64,000 nt of DNA from Nissolia schottii (GCA_003254905.1 QANU01015964.1:1026713-1090712), one strand, 5' to 3'; counted from the first letter of the stretch, positions 51,701 through 62,098 are shown. Notes: generated by a model from the sequence alone, not told the origin. Translations and numbers: made by a program.

Positions 51701-54700
51701 ACACATCAGTTAGGCATATGCTCTAGATAGCCTATATAAAACACTTGGACAATTCTACCCTCTAAAGCTAGCTTTTGAAATGAAATTAGGCCCTCAATTT
51801 TAAGACTTCCAATTAGAATGGTCTTCTAGTTTGACCTTTCACCAAAGTCTATTAACAAGTACATAGCCTGTTCCCTACCCATGTTGTCCAACAGCATTGA
51901 ATGCTTCAGCAACAACTTTTAGAGGATTCATGGTTGAGACGAGTGATACTACCAATGCAAGCCAACCAAATTTTTTAAATTCTGTGCAGAAACAAATTGT
52001 TATAAAACAGTAACTTGTGATCACGTGTGTATTTGTGGGTGTAGTACCTAATGTGTATTACTTCCGTACCTGAACTCTAGACCAAACAAGCGGAACCAAA
52101 ACTTTTGCATTATTTTCCACATAAACATTTGACCATAAAGGACTGGTTGAGAAATCAAGCAATGGAGTCTCAGTCTCTGTTGTTACATTGTCATTGCTGA
52201 CTCTCAAACTAAGTAAATTTGCATTGAAATATGTGCCAGCAGCTCCAGAATTCCCAGGACAGCCAATACTCAAACCTCCTGTCACAACACATGTATGTAC
52301 TGAATAACCATTCTTGCTATCCAAATCAAATAAAAAGGCACACTTTCATGTTATATGATTTGAAAAGGTTAAAACTTTAGCTACGACAATGTCAATCAAA
52401 AACTTCTTTACCAAAACAACATAACTAAAACTAAAACTACCAAACAAATAGTGTCAGAATCAACAAAAAGATTATGTGTGTCATACGAGAAACATTAATC
52501 TCCTAACTTCTGGGTGGAGGTTAGCGTCGTCCTCATTTTCACAAGGATTAAAGCCCTAGTCTTTCAAATTAACAACACAAAACCAGTAGGTACTAAAGAA
52601 ATTTCACATTAATACAAGATCAAATTATTCGGTCAACTACAATTGTGTCACCTCTTCTTTCACCCATTCTATTTTTATATTTATATTATTCATTAATCAT
52701 GCATACTATCCCTGCTGCTTCATCTAAAAATGAAAAACTTGATGAAGAATTGGGGACACTGGATTTTTCACCACCTCAAAGAGTCTGAGAGTTGAGATGG
52801 AAGCAGCAACTGGCTTGACATGAAGGACACACTGTCACAACTGGAAGCTAATCAAATGAAAAATGGACTCTAATCTGGAATGATGGGCAGATTCCAGAAT
52901 CTAAAACTGGAAAACAAAGTTTCAAGAAAAGCTCCAAAGTTCAATGGAAAGCCTGAGAAGTTGAGAGATTTAATTGTTGAATTCGCTCTGGTCACTGACC
53001 TCATAACTAGGGAAAAGGTGCCAAAACAGGCTGGGTTTCTTAATCAAAAGTGGAAGTTTTCCTATTTAACAATACAAATTTCACATACTGTAGACTGCAG
53101 ATAAGTAACTACTACATCATTCTCTTTTTCTTTATAAAAGAAGGCATCACATCCAAAACTTTGGTAGCAAAACATTTATTTTTTATGTTAGAAAAACAGG
53201 TCAGATATATGATTTTGAAAATTGCAGCTGACATATATTTGCACAAAAAATGTTCTAATTTTTTGTATTTTGATTAACATAGATTAATCTTAACACTCTT
53301 AACAATAGAATTAAACATCAACACCATGAGATAAGTTGTTTTCTGTTATTCGTTTTTCTTTGCTCATGTACTAAAAAAACGAACACCAAGCAGGAGACAC
53401 CATTGTTTTAACTGCAATGCACAAAAGTGTATTGGAACAAACCATGAACAGTAATTTTTAAATCTTCTTGTATGCTGTAACAATCAAGTGATATTCTTCC
53501 TCCACCGCCTCCACCCCATCCTGTCCCACCAGCAGCACTGATAGTACCATATCCCTTCCTATAGTCATCCATACAATTAAGTCCAAAAGAAAAGTTACAG
53601 GCACAATTAACTAGACAACATACATTGGTTAAGAAATAAACCTTTATATAAGACAAGACATTTCTAAAAACTAGAAAAACTCAAACATTCAACGAAGATA
53701 AGAAATTTTTGAAAACATTGGCATTATCTGGAAGAAAAATAACTAATATTCACCAATTTTAAATGATCATGGGCTATATACCTAACCAGATCCATGTGAA
53801 CAGAAAATTTAACAATATGCCATCATCACCAAAAGCCATAAACTTCTGCTGCTATTATTATTTAGAAAAAAATGGTACTAACATCTGCTATTGTCTTATC
53901 ATCTTGAAATGCTTTAGTAAGTGTTCTGACCTGCTCGAAATGGTGACATGTCCTGAAGAGAGGTCTCTGTCGTCTGGCCTTGACCGGTTTCCAGCATCTA
54001 TGGAGATGCTCGGGAGGGGGACTTGCAAAGGACTCCGATGGCTAAGTCAGTAACCTTTTTAGGTGAGTTCTGGTTGAAAAGGTTACTATCTTAGCCATCG
54101 AAGTCCCTTGCAAGTCCCCCTCCCAAACATCTCCATTGTCACTGGAAACCGGTCAAGGCCACACGATGGAGACCTCTCCTCAAGATACGCCACCACTCCA
54201 AGCAGGTTAGAACAGTAAGTAATAAAACTGAGTTGCATCTAATAATAAAATTGAATCAAGACATTCTAAAAATGCATTTCTTTCTCTACAAACACTCTTA
54301 ACAGTCATTTAGAAGTCATAATATGAAAAGTAGGTAGATGGTCACAGATTGACAAGTAGTTCGTACTTACAGCTTTATGGCATGTATCAATATACTTCCA
54401 CCAGAGCCACCTCCCCCATCAGACCCCCCATATCCACCTTCTGCAGTAACAGACCCATTTACATATAAAGTGTCCTTCACTAGAAGCTTAACACGCCCCC
54501 CACCATTCCCTCCATATTGTTTCTGAGTAGATTTTCGACCACCCTTGCTGCCATAACTCCATGGTTCAGATAATGTAGACCAAGCATAAACATCACCACC
54601 CCAATTCGTCTTATTATTGTCATTTTTTAAACAAGATGCACCACGCCCACCATGCCCACCACCAGCTCCATCATCACTAAGTGGTGTTCCACTAGTTTGG

Positions 54701-55209
54701 GAAGGTGGCAGCCCACCCAAAGATGATGAGTTTATAGAAGAATTCCGCTCCATAGTCAGATTGGCTGCTGATAAAACCACAGAACCGGAAATAATAGATG
54801 CATTTTGACCAAGTTTAATGTTGCCAGACACGTTGACTGCTATCATGCACCCTTCCACAGGACATAAAAGTGAAACATGAGAGAGTATCTCCAGGTTTCC
54901 AACACCATATATGTGAATATCATGATTCAAATGATGAGATGAACTTAGCAAGCATGTGGTATTAAAAGATCCTACACCTTCCAAGTCCTCGCAAGAAACC
55001 GATTCATTCAACGAGATAGATGTTTCAACGAATGAGGAATCATTGAGTTGAGAATTATCTCTTACAAGTGACCTAGAATAACCCAGCCAACCTTCTAAGC
55101 CAGTACTCCTATTCAAATGCTGTCCTGAGCTAATAGAAAGGCAACATATACGAAGAAATCCAAACAGAATGCAGCGCCAAAGGCACCTATGCATTACAAC
55201 TGAGCGCAT
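36709..55209 (-). CDS. Large glycine-rich membrane protein (At5g47020/At4g32920 type), function unknown
   Basis: Minus-strand exons: 55209-54371, 53558-53443, 52278-52070, 50424-50305, 50160-50032, 49924-49799, 48627-48572, 48450-48351, 47909-47792, 47686-47477, 47292-46968, 45375-45282, 44372-44264, 44178-43913, 43793-43669, 42460-42226, 41311-41123, 41029-40746, 40097-39839, 39754-39515, 38549-38464, 36868-36709. All have GT-AG borders and agreeing phases: 1464 codons (Arabidopsis relatives about 1420-1480). The first exon opens with a signal-peptide-like run (CILFGFLRICCLSI). The ectodomain-like part has Gly-rich blocks (WGGGGGGRISLD; LGGGGGGGGRIHFHW). A Cys-rich ephrin-receptor-like segment (CPKGLYGIFCEECPIGTYKD) precedes a membrane span at about 889-907. 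More hydrophobic spans lie at about 1307-1352 and after 1384. The last exon includes FVNWHIANLEIQDFSLF. The start is the first ATG after an in-frame stop that overlaps the splice acceptor; ATG 55194 is an alternative. The biochemical role is unknown. Confidence 0.9.
36997..37322 (-). mobile_element. TRIM-like miniature LTR element in the last intron of the glycine-rich gene
   Basis: Two direct repeats of about 110 bp (36997-37113 and about 37213-37322) flank a short spacer. On the minus strand the left spacer edge carries atatcagagttta, a degraded match to the initiator-Met-tRNA primer-binding site TGGTATCAGAGC, and the right edge carries gagagggg followed by TGTTAG. The 5-bp sequence AAAAC flanks both ends (36992-36996, 37323-37327). 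No coding capacity. This is the layout of a terminal-repeat retrotransposon in miniature. The two repeats differ at many sites, so it is old. Confidence 0.7.
37330..38330 (+). mobile_element. LINE ORF2 fragment, antisense to the host gene, split by a Stowaway MITE
   Basis: Plus-strand translation gives decayed pieces of plant L1-type ORF2 after the reverse transcriptase core. Around 37400-37600 a frame reads IKKIMRSFKWLV and, in another frame, LGLDLRNLASEILVYGEMAI (family type GLGLRNLASRNLALLGKW). Around 37994-38080 it reads GTYIKFWEDIFCSNASLLEA, matching the FWED-W...FP-LY stretch of LINE proteins. Frames shift and stops interrupt. It lies in the last intron of the minus-strand gene, opposite to transcription. 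Confidence 0.65.
37868..37985. mobile_element. Stowaway-type MITE
   Basis: A 114-bp element with terminal inverted repeats CTACCTCCATCCACTAATAA and, at the other end on the complement, CTCCCTCTGTCCACTAACAG is flanked by TA (37868-37869 and 37984-37985). These are the standard termini and target duplication of Stowaway (Tc1/mariner) MITEs. The centre pairs as well (tgtatctaga motifs). Confidence 0.85.
41873..42132. mobile_element. 260-bp fold-back MITE in an intron of the glycine-rich gene
   Basis: The left end gagtaaaccttcaaattcgt is the near complement of the right end acgaatttgaaagtttactc. Pairing continues through gtcaagtttgtccccaa and ccaaaagtcaatcaaattag to a small loop near 42005. No coding frame. 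A target duplication could not be recognised. Confidence 0.75.
42570..43390 (-). mobile_element. LINE ORF2 3'-terminal fragment, sense to the host gene
   Basis: Minus-strand translation gives the zf-RVT end of plant L1-type ORF2 in broken frames: FKTSS, VISFIWTAILN and IHSLKVT (43200-43110), LFLHCSVAVFMDLF (about 43040), GFGKRKEGKSLWHAVYATIW then CIWLEF (about 42920-42850), and FNDRFLDKLVLRDKIKH (about 42830-42780). The tail at 42720-42570 is T-rich on the minus strand, with ctcttcttaatgatattatt as in LINE 3' ends. It carries several frameshifts and stops and is 5' truncated. It lies in the intron between the exons at 43669-43793 and 42226-42460. Confidence 0.75.
45640..45870. repeat. LTR-like or unclassified repeat with a duplicated 17-mer
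   Basis: The words gatctggaatcctatat occur twice, near 45644 and 45699. Sequence to the right has an LTR-like look (tttattataaatagggattg near 45795). No borders could be set, so the call is weak. Confidence 0.3.
48888..49310. mobile_element. Solo LTR with 5-bp target duplication
   Basis: A 413-bp segment starts TGTTACGCACC (48893) and ends CCAGTTGTTACA (49305), with TG...CA ends in a short TGT...ACA inverted pair. It is flanked on both sides by TAAAT (48888-48892, 49306-49310). It holds a possible polyadenylation signal (aataaaa near 49254). It lies in an intron of the glycine-rich gene. The intact ends and exact duplication suggest a fairly young insertion and loss of the internal part by recombination. 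Confidence 0.85.
50657..50924. mobile_element. 246-bp fold-back MITE, MULE-like, with long target duplication
   Basis: The element (50668-50913) has arms that pair over almost the full length: gtaaaacatcattttcgtc at the left against gacgaaattgatggaagttg and gaacgaaaatgaagtttta at the right. The flanks are TGGCTCTCGAG (50657-50667) and TGGCTCTTGAG (50914-50924), 10 of 11 identical. Long duplications fit Mutator-like MITEs. It lies in an intron of the glycine-rich gene. Confidence 0.75.
51479..51503 (+). repeat. (CA)n microsatellite
   Basis: About a dozen CA units lie at the left edge of the TRIM-like element, in an intron of the glycine-rich gene. Confidence 0.9.
51481..51804 (+). mobile_element. 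TRIM-like miniature LTR element with Met-tRNA primer-binding site
   Basis: Two related repeats (about 51505-51607 and 51692-51804, sharing taggcatatg, acacttgg-caat and gttaggccctc words) flank an 85-base spacer. The spacer opens with TGGTATCAGAACC, a near-perfect initiator-Met-tRNA primer-binding site, and closes with gaggggatg before TGTTGAGTCACACATCAG. No coding sequence. The start of the first repeat has been replaced or overrun by a CA microsatellite. Divergence between the repeats shows that it is old. Confidence 0.75.
53916..54220. mobile_element. 291-bp fold-back element with 7-bp target duplication
   Basis: The element (53923-54213) is almost wholly an inverted repeat: the left arm from GTTCTGACCTGCTCG to ctaagtcagtaacctttt, the right arm its complement ending CGGGTTAGAAC-like (agcaggttagaac), arms about 84 percent alike, with a loop of about 17 bases near 54060. 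AGTAAGT flanks both sides (53916-53922 and 54214-54220). The arms include acttgcaaaggactccgatg and gctaagtcagtaa, related to motifs at 18.9 kb and 63.9 kb. It lies in an intron of the glycine-rich gene. Confidence 0.8.
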
Positions 55210-55544
55210 CACCACCTATGGCCAGTATGTATAAACAAAAATCAGAATGAATGTAATCGTTCAATCAGCTCAGCAACCAGTGTATATTTCTGAAAGCTAC
55301 CTCCATAGGACATGGTTCAGAAAGAAGCCACTTTTACACATATGTTCTGCAACTCAATACAAAATAAATATCAAACAAATAAGAAAAACAGAGGTTAGAA
55401 TACTTTTCTCTTTATGTTTTGACATATAGAAACCATGTGTCACAAAGCAATTAAAGTATGACGTAGAAGCTTGTCAAATTTAGAAATTTACTGAAAAAAC
55501 TATCCAATGAGGAAATTTGCAAGCAAATGAAACTAAAACCAATC

Positions 55545-55824
55545 AAAGGTAGCATTTGGTTATTGTACTGAGATAGAGATAATAGAGACATAGGAGACAA
55601 AAACATGTTTAGATAAAGGGAGGGAGGAAAAAAACTTACAATTATCCCTATCTCAGGACAATTTTTAAATTAACTTTTGTACCTCTAAAAAAGATGGACA
55701 CAACAGACATGTCTCAGAGACAATTTTTAAGTTAATTTTTGTACCTCCAAAAAGAAGGACATGAGGGATGCATCACTATCTCTATCTTTTATGTCCCAGG
55801 ACACAAGAGCCAAACGCTACCAAA
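55545..55824. mobile_element. 274-bp MITE, PIF/Harbinger- or hAT-like
   Basis: The ends GGTAGCATTTGGTTATTG (55548) and the complement of CAAACGCTACC (ending 55821) match as terminal inverted repeats. AAA flanks both sides, too short to settle the superfamily. Inside, a 65-base unit with gacaatttttaa-ttaa and ttttgtacctc occurs twice in tandem (55660-55775). It lies in the 5' UTR intron of the glycine-rich gene. Confidence 0.7.
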
Positions 55825-56277
55825 AGGACAAATGATATCACTGTGCAGTACTCAAGCCTTGTAAGAGTGTGACAGGTCAATTATATTATTTACATAGTTA
55901 GTTTAAAATCCCTCTACTACAAGCTCTCCCAAATTTGTCTATAATTTATTGTATAAATCATAATAAATCTAAATTTTCAAATCAAGAGAGCACTCTTGTC
56001 ATAGTTTGGCAATGATTAAAAAACAGTATACATATGTACAGAGAGATACAGAGGTTCCACTCTTCAATTCGATTGTTCCCCTAAACTGCATAAAATGTGA
56101 AAAGAACAACATAGTTGCATACACAAATTAGCACTCAATGTCGAGTGACCAAAAGCCAAACTAACCACAGTAGTGCCCTCACTTTAAAGACATTCCAACT
56201 TCTCAACACCTAATCTCAAGTGGGCACCACATTGCTAGAAGTCTGAATCCCAAAAATGATATCTGTCAGCTAAAAAC

Positions 56278-56575
56278 TGTAATATAGGAGCCATATTATT
56301 ACCATATATATATTTATATACTAACTTAGCTTAGTATAGTTAGTTAGTATAGTGCTGTTAACTTTCTGTTATAGTTAGCTTTCTGTTATAGTTTGTTATT
56401 CTTGTTTCTGCCAGCTAGCTAGCCGATGGGTTAGAGAACGTGATTGTAGACCCAAGGCTCCCAATATAAAAGCCTGTGTACATAGACTTCACTGGTAGAA
56501 TGAGAATTATACAGTTTATACAATTTTCCCTCTCTTTCTCCATTTTTCTTTCTCTTTCTCTGATTTCACAGAGAA
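56278..56575 (+). repeat. LTR-like segment in the 5' UTR intron of the glycine-rich gene
   Basis: The sequence starts TGTAATATAGGAGCC. It has repeated tagttagttagtatag and gttatagtt words, then an aatataaaagcctgtgtaca promoter-like box, a CT-rich stretch and a candidate end near gatttcaca. This layout is typical of Ty1/copia LTRs. No 5-bp duplication could be confirmed and the right end is uncertain. Confidence 0.45.
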
Positions 56576-57340
56576 GCTCACTTGATATGAGCATGGAGTT
56601 TGTGACATATATCTCAAATAAATAAGCACTCCTGTCTCTAAGCGTCTTTAACTCTATAACATTAACTCTCTCATGAAAACTAGCATAACATTATCTTCAT
56701 GCTTCATTACAACATGGATCTGTGCAACTAATTACTTCAGGTTTGACTATTCTTGTAAGAAAATTTTATTCCCAATTTTGACCAAAATGCTCATTAGCAT
56801 GAAAATGGCACTATAGATTTATACAAAAGGCGCTGCACATTATTATCTCTAATTTCAATATTGCATTAGTCCCTACAGTAATATCAAAAGAGACACTAGC
56901 AACATGCTGTTAAGCCTTCGTTTACAAGATTTTGCACGTTCCTTACTGCCTCCATTTTCCTCCTCATAGACGCATGCGGCGAGTATCCTACACCGCTTTC
57001 AATCAATTCAATTCTACCGCATTGAAAACCAAGTCCATCAACAAAACCACCGAAAATCAACGACGAATCCATTCGCAAAATGCAGAAAAGCTAGAATTAT
57101 TCAAACAACGACACATGCAATGCTCGATCCGAATTACACACAAACATAGAAATCTAAAAGAAAAAAACGATCGAAGCAAAACCTACTGATCAAATTACCG
57201 ATGTGAAATTCAAATGATAGAAGGAAACAAACAAACAAAAAAAAGGAAAAGAAAAGAAGAAAATCGCGGAACAGGTCATGAGGGCAGAACTTTCAGTGAT
57301 ACAGTGAAAATTGAAGTCGAAGAAAGAGGAGTGAACTAAC

Positions 57341-57480
57341 CGCAACGAAAGCGAAGAAGGAGAAGAAGAAAAAGAGTGTGAGAGTGAGAAATTCCACTGA
57401 ATCTTCGATTCTTTGGGGGTTGAATACACAGTGAATGATGTGGAGTTAGTAATGGGGGTTGTTATTGTTGTTGTCTGAAG
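57341..57480 (-). other. 5' untranslated exon of the glycine-rich gene
   Basis: On the minus strand the exon ends GCTTTCGTTGCG and is followed by the donor GTTAGTTCAC at 57340. The matching acceptor TAG lies at 55216-55218, just before the exon with the start codon. The exon start is not determined; 57480 is a guess. The next 500 bases to its right would hold the promoter. Confidence 0.55.
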
Positions 57481-58016
57481 TCACGACTCACAAGTCTTTT
57501 CGCTATAGCTTTTACTTTATGCTGCTTCTTTTTTCCTTTTGTTATTAAATGAAATGAAATTAATTTTCAGTCTGAATATGCGATTTTCAGTTAAAGCAGC
57601 AGCGATTGGGAAAGTCACCACGAGTCCAAGCAACGTTTTGTGTAGCTGGATTCTGATAGATTCACGCGTTTATTTTCTCTGAATTATTGGGCCTCCATCT
57701 GGATTTGCCCTCACTCTTCTTCATAATTTCCGGTTTGCCCTCCTTATTTTTATTCTTTGACCTTACACTCAATTTGCCTTTCACCATTACCGAGGAGGGA
57801 TGTCCCACCCATTTCCTTTACCAAATTCATTCATTGGATTGAATAATTATGTTGATTTTATTATTTAATTAACTATTGCGTTTCTTATTTGTAATTGTAA
57901 ATTTACTTACTTTAAAGAGTCAGTAAAATTTTATAGGTTTAGCCGGATTAAAAAATTTTAATATTCTTGATACATAAACACTTAAAAAAGTTATTTTTTA
58001 ATAAAAACTTACTAAA
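57481..58016. other. Presumed promoter region of the glycine-rich gene
   Basis: AT-rich DNA between the probable first exon (minus strand) and the MULE-like element. No core promoter element could be assigned. Confidence 0.35.
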
Positions 58017-59258
58017 TAAAAAAAGGGTTAATTATGTTTTTAGTCCCTGTAAAATTTGAAAGTTTGGTTTTAGTCCCTACATAAAAGTTTTAGTCCCTGC
58101 AAAATTTAAAAGCTTGGTTTTAGTCCCTCGAGTTGTATGAGAGTTGACTGTGTTGACGTGGACGCCTCAGGTGTTGATGCGGCGATGACGCGACGTGCCA
58201 AGTGGGATGCCACGTGGCATAACCAAAAAACTCAACCCATGACTCGGAAGCCCACCTGACCCGACCCGTTTTTTAATTAAAATTTTAAAAAAAAATTGCA
58301 AATAGCCCCCTAACCTCCTCTCACCTCTCTCGAACCCCCACCCACCCACCCCACCCCNNNNNNNNNNNNNNNNNNNNNNNNNNNNNNNNNNNNNNNNNNN
58401 NNNNNNNNNNNNNNNNNNNNNNNNNNNNNNNNNNNNNNNNNNNNNNNNNNNNNNNNNNNNNNNNNNNNNNNNNNNNNNNNNNNNNNNNNNNNNNNNNNNN
58501 NNNNNNNNNNNNNNNNNNNNNNNNNNNNNNNNNNNNNNNNNNNNNNNNNNNNNNNNNNNNNNNNNNNNNNNNNNNNNNNNNNNNNNNNNNNNNNNNNNNN
58601 NNNNNNNNNNNNNNNNNNNNNNNNNNNNNNNTTGTGATTCAGTGAAAGAGTCTAAGGATTTAGGTACTAACTTTGGGGGTGTTGAGGATTCAAAGGTCGA
58701 GGATTCGAAGCCTGACGATGGAGATGAAGAAAAGGCCAAGTGTATATTGAACATGAAGATTTTTGGGTCTCAGGTTGCAGCAGCTGTTGCAGCATTGCAC
58801 GAAATAAATCAAGCGTGGGCGACACCATCACCAAGGTGCCCCCAGCGGCGGCGGCAGTGGAGGGGGTGGGGTGCGGTGGGTGGGGGCTTGACAGAGATGA
58901 GAGGAGGAGATAGGGTTGGATAGGTAAATGGTGGGTTAGGGCACGGATTGGTAAATGGGGGCTGGGGGGACGAAAATGCAATTTTTTTTAATTTTAATTT
59001 AAAAACAGGTCGGGCCAGGTGGGTCACGGGTCATGGGTTGGGTTGGGTTGGGTTTTGGGGGGTTATGCCACGTGACATCCCACGTGGCGCGCTGCGTCAG
59101 CACCTGAGGCGTCCACGTCAGCACAATCAACTCTCATACAACTCCAGGGACTAAAACCAAACTTTAAAATTTTACAGGAACTAAAACTTTTATATAGGGA
59201 CTAAAACCAAACTTTCAAATTTTACAGGGACCAAAAACATAATTAACCCTTAAAAAAA
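58016..59258. mobile_element. MULE-like element with long terminal inverted repeats, possible Pack-MULE
   Basis: The terminal inverted repeats start GGGTTAATTATGTTTTTAGT at 58025 and end with the complement at 59249. Similarity extends at least 200, perhaps 300, bases inward (agtccctgtaaaattt, gacgtggacgcctcaggtg, gccacgtgg words in both arms). The flanks are ATAAAAAAA and TTAAAAAAA, a 9-bp duplication with one difference, as expected for Mutator-like elements. The middle holds an assembly gap and then an open, GC-richer stretch (58632-58810) unlike the arms and coding-like, reading SKVEDSKPDDGDEEKAKC and MKIFGSQVAAAVAALHEINQ. No transposase domain is visible in what is sequenced. Confidence 0.8.
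58358..58631. other. Assembly gap (274 N)
   Basis: The run of N lies inside the MULE-like element, right after a C-rich stretch (cccacccacccaccccaccc). Inverted-repeat folding or the C-rich run probably stopped sequencing. The true length is unknown. Confidence 0.99.
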
Positions 59259-60096
59259 TTAAAGTTCGTCAAATAAGAGGCATTCATCTCATTAAATCGA
59301 AAAATTAATAATAAAAGTATTCATCCATTCAGTGAATAGAGTAGGGAAGAGTTATTGATAGTTAGATTTCGAATGTACAAATACGTGAACATAACTTTCT
59401 TGTGATTAATATTTGAATAGGGAACTAAAGCTAGATATATGCTTTCTCCTAAATAAGAAACTAAAGAACGTGTTAGTGCAGTTACTATTAAAAATGAAAA
59501 GGTCATGATCAAATTAAAAAATGATTGAATTAAAAATTGGTCATTTGCATGTATAAGAATGAAGTAAAACACTTGGTATGTCCACGAATATGCAACCTAA
59601 TTAATACCGTATGCATTAAATTAATACTACCTAACATGTTGAAGTTGAACCAGTAGCATTGAAACATGCCACGAGTTGGTAAACTCACGAATTTCTCGAA
59701 ACACCGAAGCCAAGAGTAATACATATGGAGCTGGAAGAAACAAGAGTAGATCCACACGTTGCTTGGCATATCAACTGAATGAGACTAAAACGATTATTTA
59801 ATCAAGGATTGATGGGCATTTTGTTTTCTTTGACAAGCTGTGCAACAAAATCCAAATACTTTAATACGTTAATTCCTTTTCATTTTTTCATGGCGGGTCC
59901 ACGTCTGATATAATAATATAACTGATCGATAATTAAGGGCACAAGTGTCCGACGATTTCCTACGTCTAGTTTTTTTCAATAGTCTTTTGTGTGAAGCAAA
60001 CAAGCTATTCAAAATCAGATAATATTTTTAAAATCTTAAGTTGAATTTTTTTGTTTGGTTATACTCATAGTTGATTTGGTTAGCAAGCATTGAAAA

Positions 60097-60134
<38 letters not shown>

Positions 60135-62098
60135 TATTTTTTTTCCAATATTATTATACAGAATTTTCCCATAAATGGGTTGGGTCCAAGTTTACCATAA
60201 CTTGTTCGAGTCCACCAACCCTTGGGATCACGGTACCAACACTAATGGTAGCAATATCACGCCATGCTTTCTTAGAAGGCCAAAACACAAGACTCATCAC
60301 TGTAGAAGGCCAGCCAAGCCATTTGGGTCGGGCTATATTTGACTTGGACCTATATTAATTTTAGGTTCGTAAAATGTTAATCCGTTTTGAATTGGGCTAT
60401 TTTTTGGCTGGGTCATGGATCAATATTTGATTAATCCAAATTTTTTCTTACTAATTAAGATAAATTTGTTAATTATAATTTACAATAATTGACTTTTATA
60501 GTAAACATGTCATAAAACTTCCATAAATTTGCTACAATTTGTTAAAAGAGATTGCTAATTATTCTAAAATTTGCTAATGATATAATTCATAAGTTTAGTT
60601 CTTGCACCTTCTAAAAGGTCAAAATAAGTCACTCAATAATCATTTTTAAGAGAGGACAAATTCAAAATCCAATTTTCACTTCTAAAATATATATTGCACT
60701 TGCACCAATAAACTAACGAGTTATTTATCATACAATAATACCCAAACACACATGATTAAGCAAGCAATTTATTTAGTATTCTTTAGGCCAACTATTTTTT
60801 TACGTGCATTATTTGGTATATTTGAAGGAAAGTATGATTATATAACAAATATTTAGGTCATCAGGCTGGCCCAACCCAGAGCGAGTTAGGTTAGGTCAGA
60901 CCATTGTCATTTTTACTTCTATTTTTCTAGCAAAGTCCGTCCATATTTTTGGGCTTTTCAGACCAACCCATCAGGCTCGGCCCATTTCGATAGCTCTACT
61001 CATTAGGGGTGTACATCGACCGATTCAAGTCATATTTTTCAGATGAACTCACTCATACATCACACCCAAAGACAAGTCATGCAAGTTGAGTTCTGCAGTT
61101 TTGAATCAGGTGACTCACCTCAAGTCAATTTGTTAGGTTATAGGACGAGTCGAGTGGGTCGACGAGTGATCATGATATTTTTTTAAAAGAATTTTTTGCC
61201 ATTGTTTGAAATTTTTGGGGACATTCTTTCTTTTGTATTTGGGAGTTTCTTTCCCTTTTTTTGGAGGGTTTGGTTGATTTTTTGGGATGATTTAAGTAGA
61301 GTTTTTTTTATTGTCAAGGATGAGATATTAGGCTGGGTTGAAAAATATTAAATAAAAAAAATATCTTTATCAAGTAGTTGAACGATTCAATTTCAAAATT
61401 CAGTAAATCGACAAAGCATAGAGTCGAGCGAGATTAGTGGGATGGCTCACTCGATGCACACTCCTAAGACTCAGTTCATTCTGAGAAAATCTCATTCCTA
61501 GTTGGTCATATTCATGTTCATTTAGTATAGAAGTCATTGATGTTCATAAGCTGTAGTTTATTGTCTATTGGGTTTCCATTAATGCGCTCAATTTATGTTT
61601 GCTAAGAGTAGGTGGTTTTTCACATAAATTCAATAGAACATATTAGGAGAAGAAATTCTTGCATGATCCTTTATTATTAATCATTAATTTTAATTTATAA
61701 TATTTAATAATATACAATAAACAAAACTTAATTTATATTTTTATACTGATAATAAAGAGAATATGACTTATGATTACTTTTTAGCGTTTCCTCACTCCAA
61801 TTAATTATTTGCAAAAAAGTACCTATCAAAATCCATTAGTAGCTGATAATATTCTTGAAATATATATTAAATTTTCTCTTAGAACAAACAATAATTTTTC
61901 AAAGACATAATTGAGAAATAATTAATGAGGTAATATTTAAAAAACATAACTCATCAATATACTTATTAATCTATCTACTCTTTTTTTATATAGATTTAAT
62001 CCATTTACTCTTATAAGTGATACTTATCATTTATCTTTCTATTTTATTCATAAAAGTGACAAGTTTTATTCATAAAAATTGATAAGTTGAGTTTCTCC
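59259..62098. other. Intergenic AT-rich DNA
   Basis: No gene was recognised. An (AT)16 microsatellite lies at 60101-60132. The stretches 60370-60420 and 60860-60990 carry related gggct/ggcccaaccc words that suggest a decayed repeat, without clear ends. Confidence 0.5.
60101..60132. repeat. (AT)16 microsatellite
   Basis: An uninterrupted AT dinucleotide run of 32 bases. Confidence 0.95.

Noticed and set aside
52741-53100. Possible gene fragment with Lys-rich frame (52880-53104)
   Set aside because: It might be a decayed copia gag piece or chance; no motif could be matched, so it was not listed as a feature.
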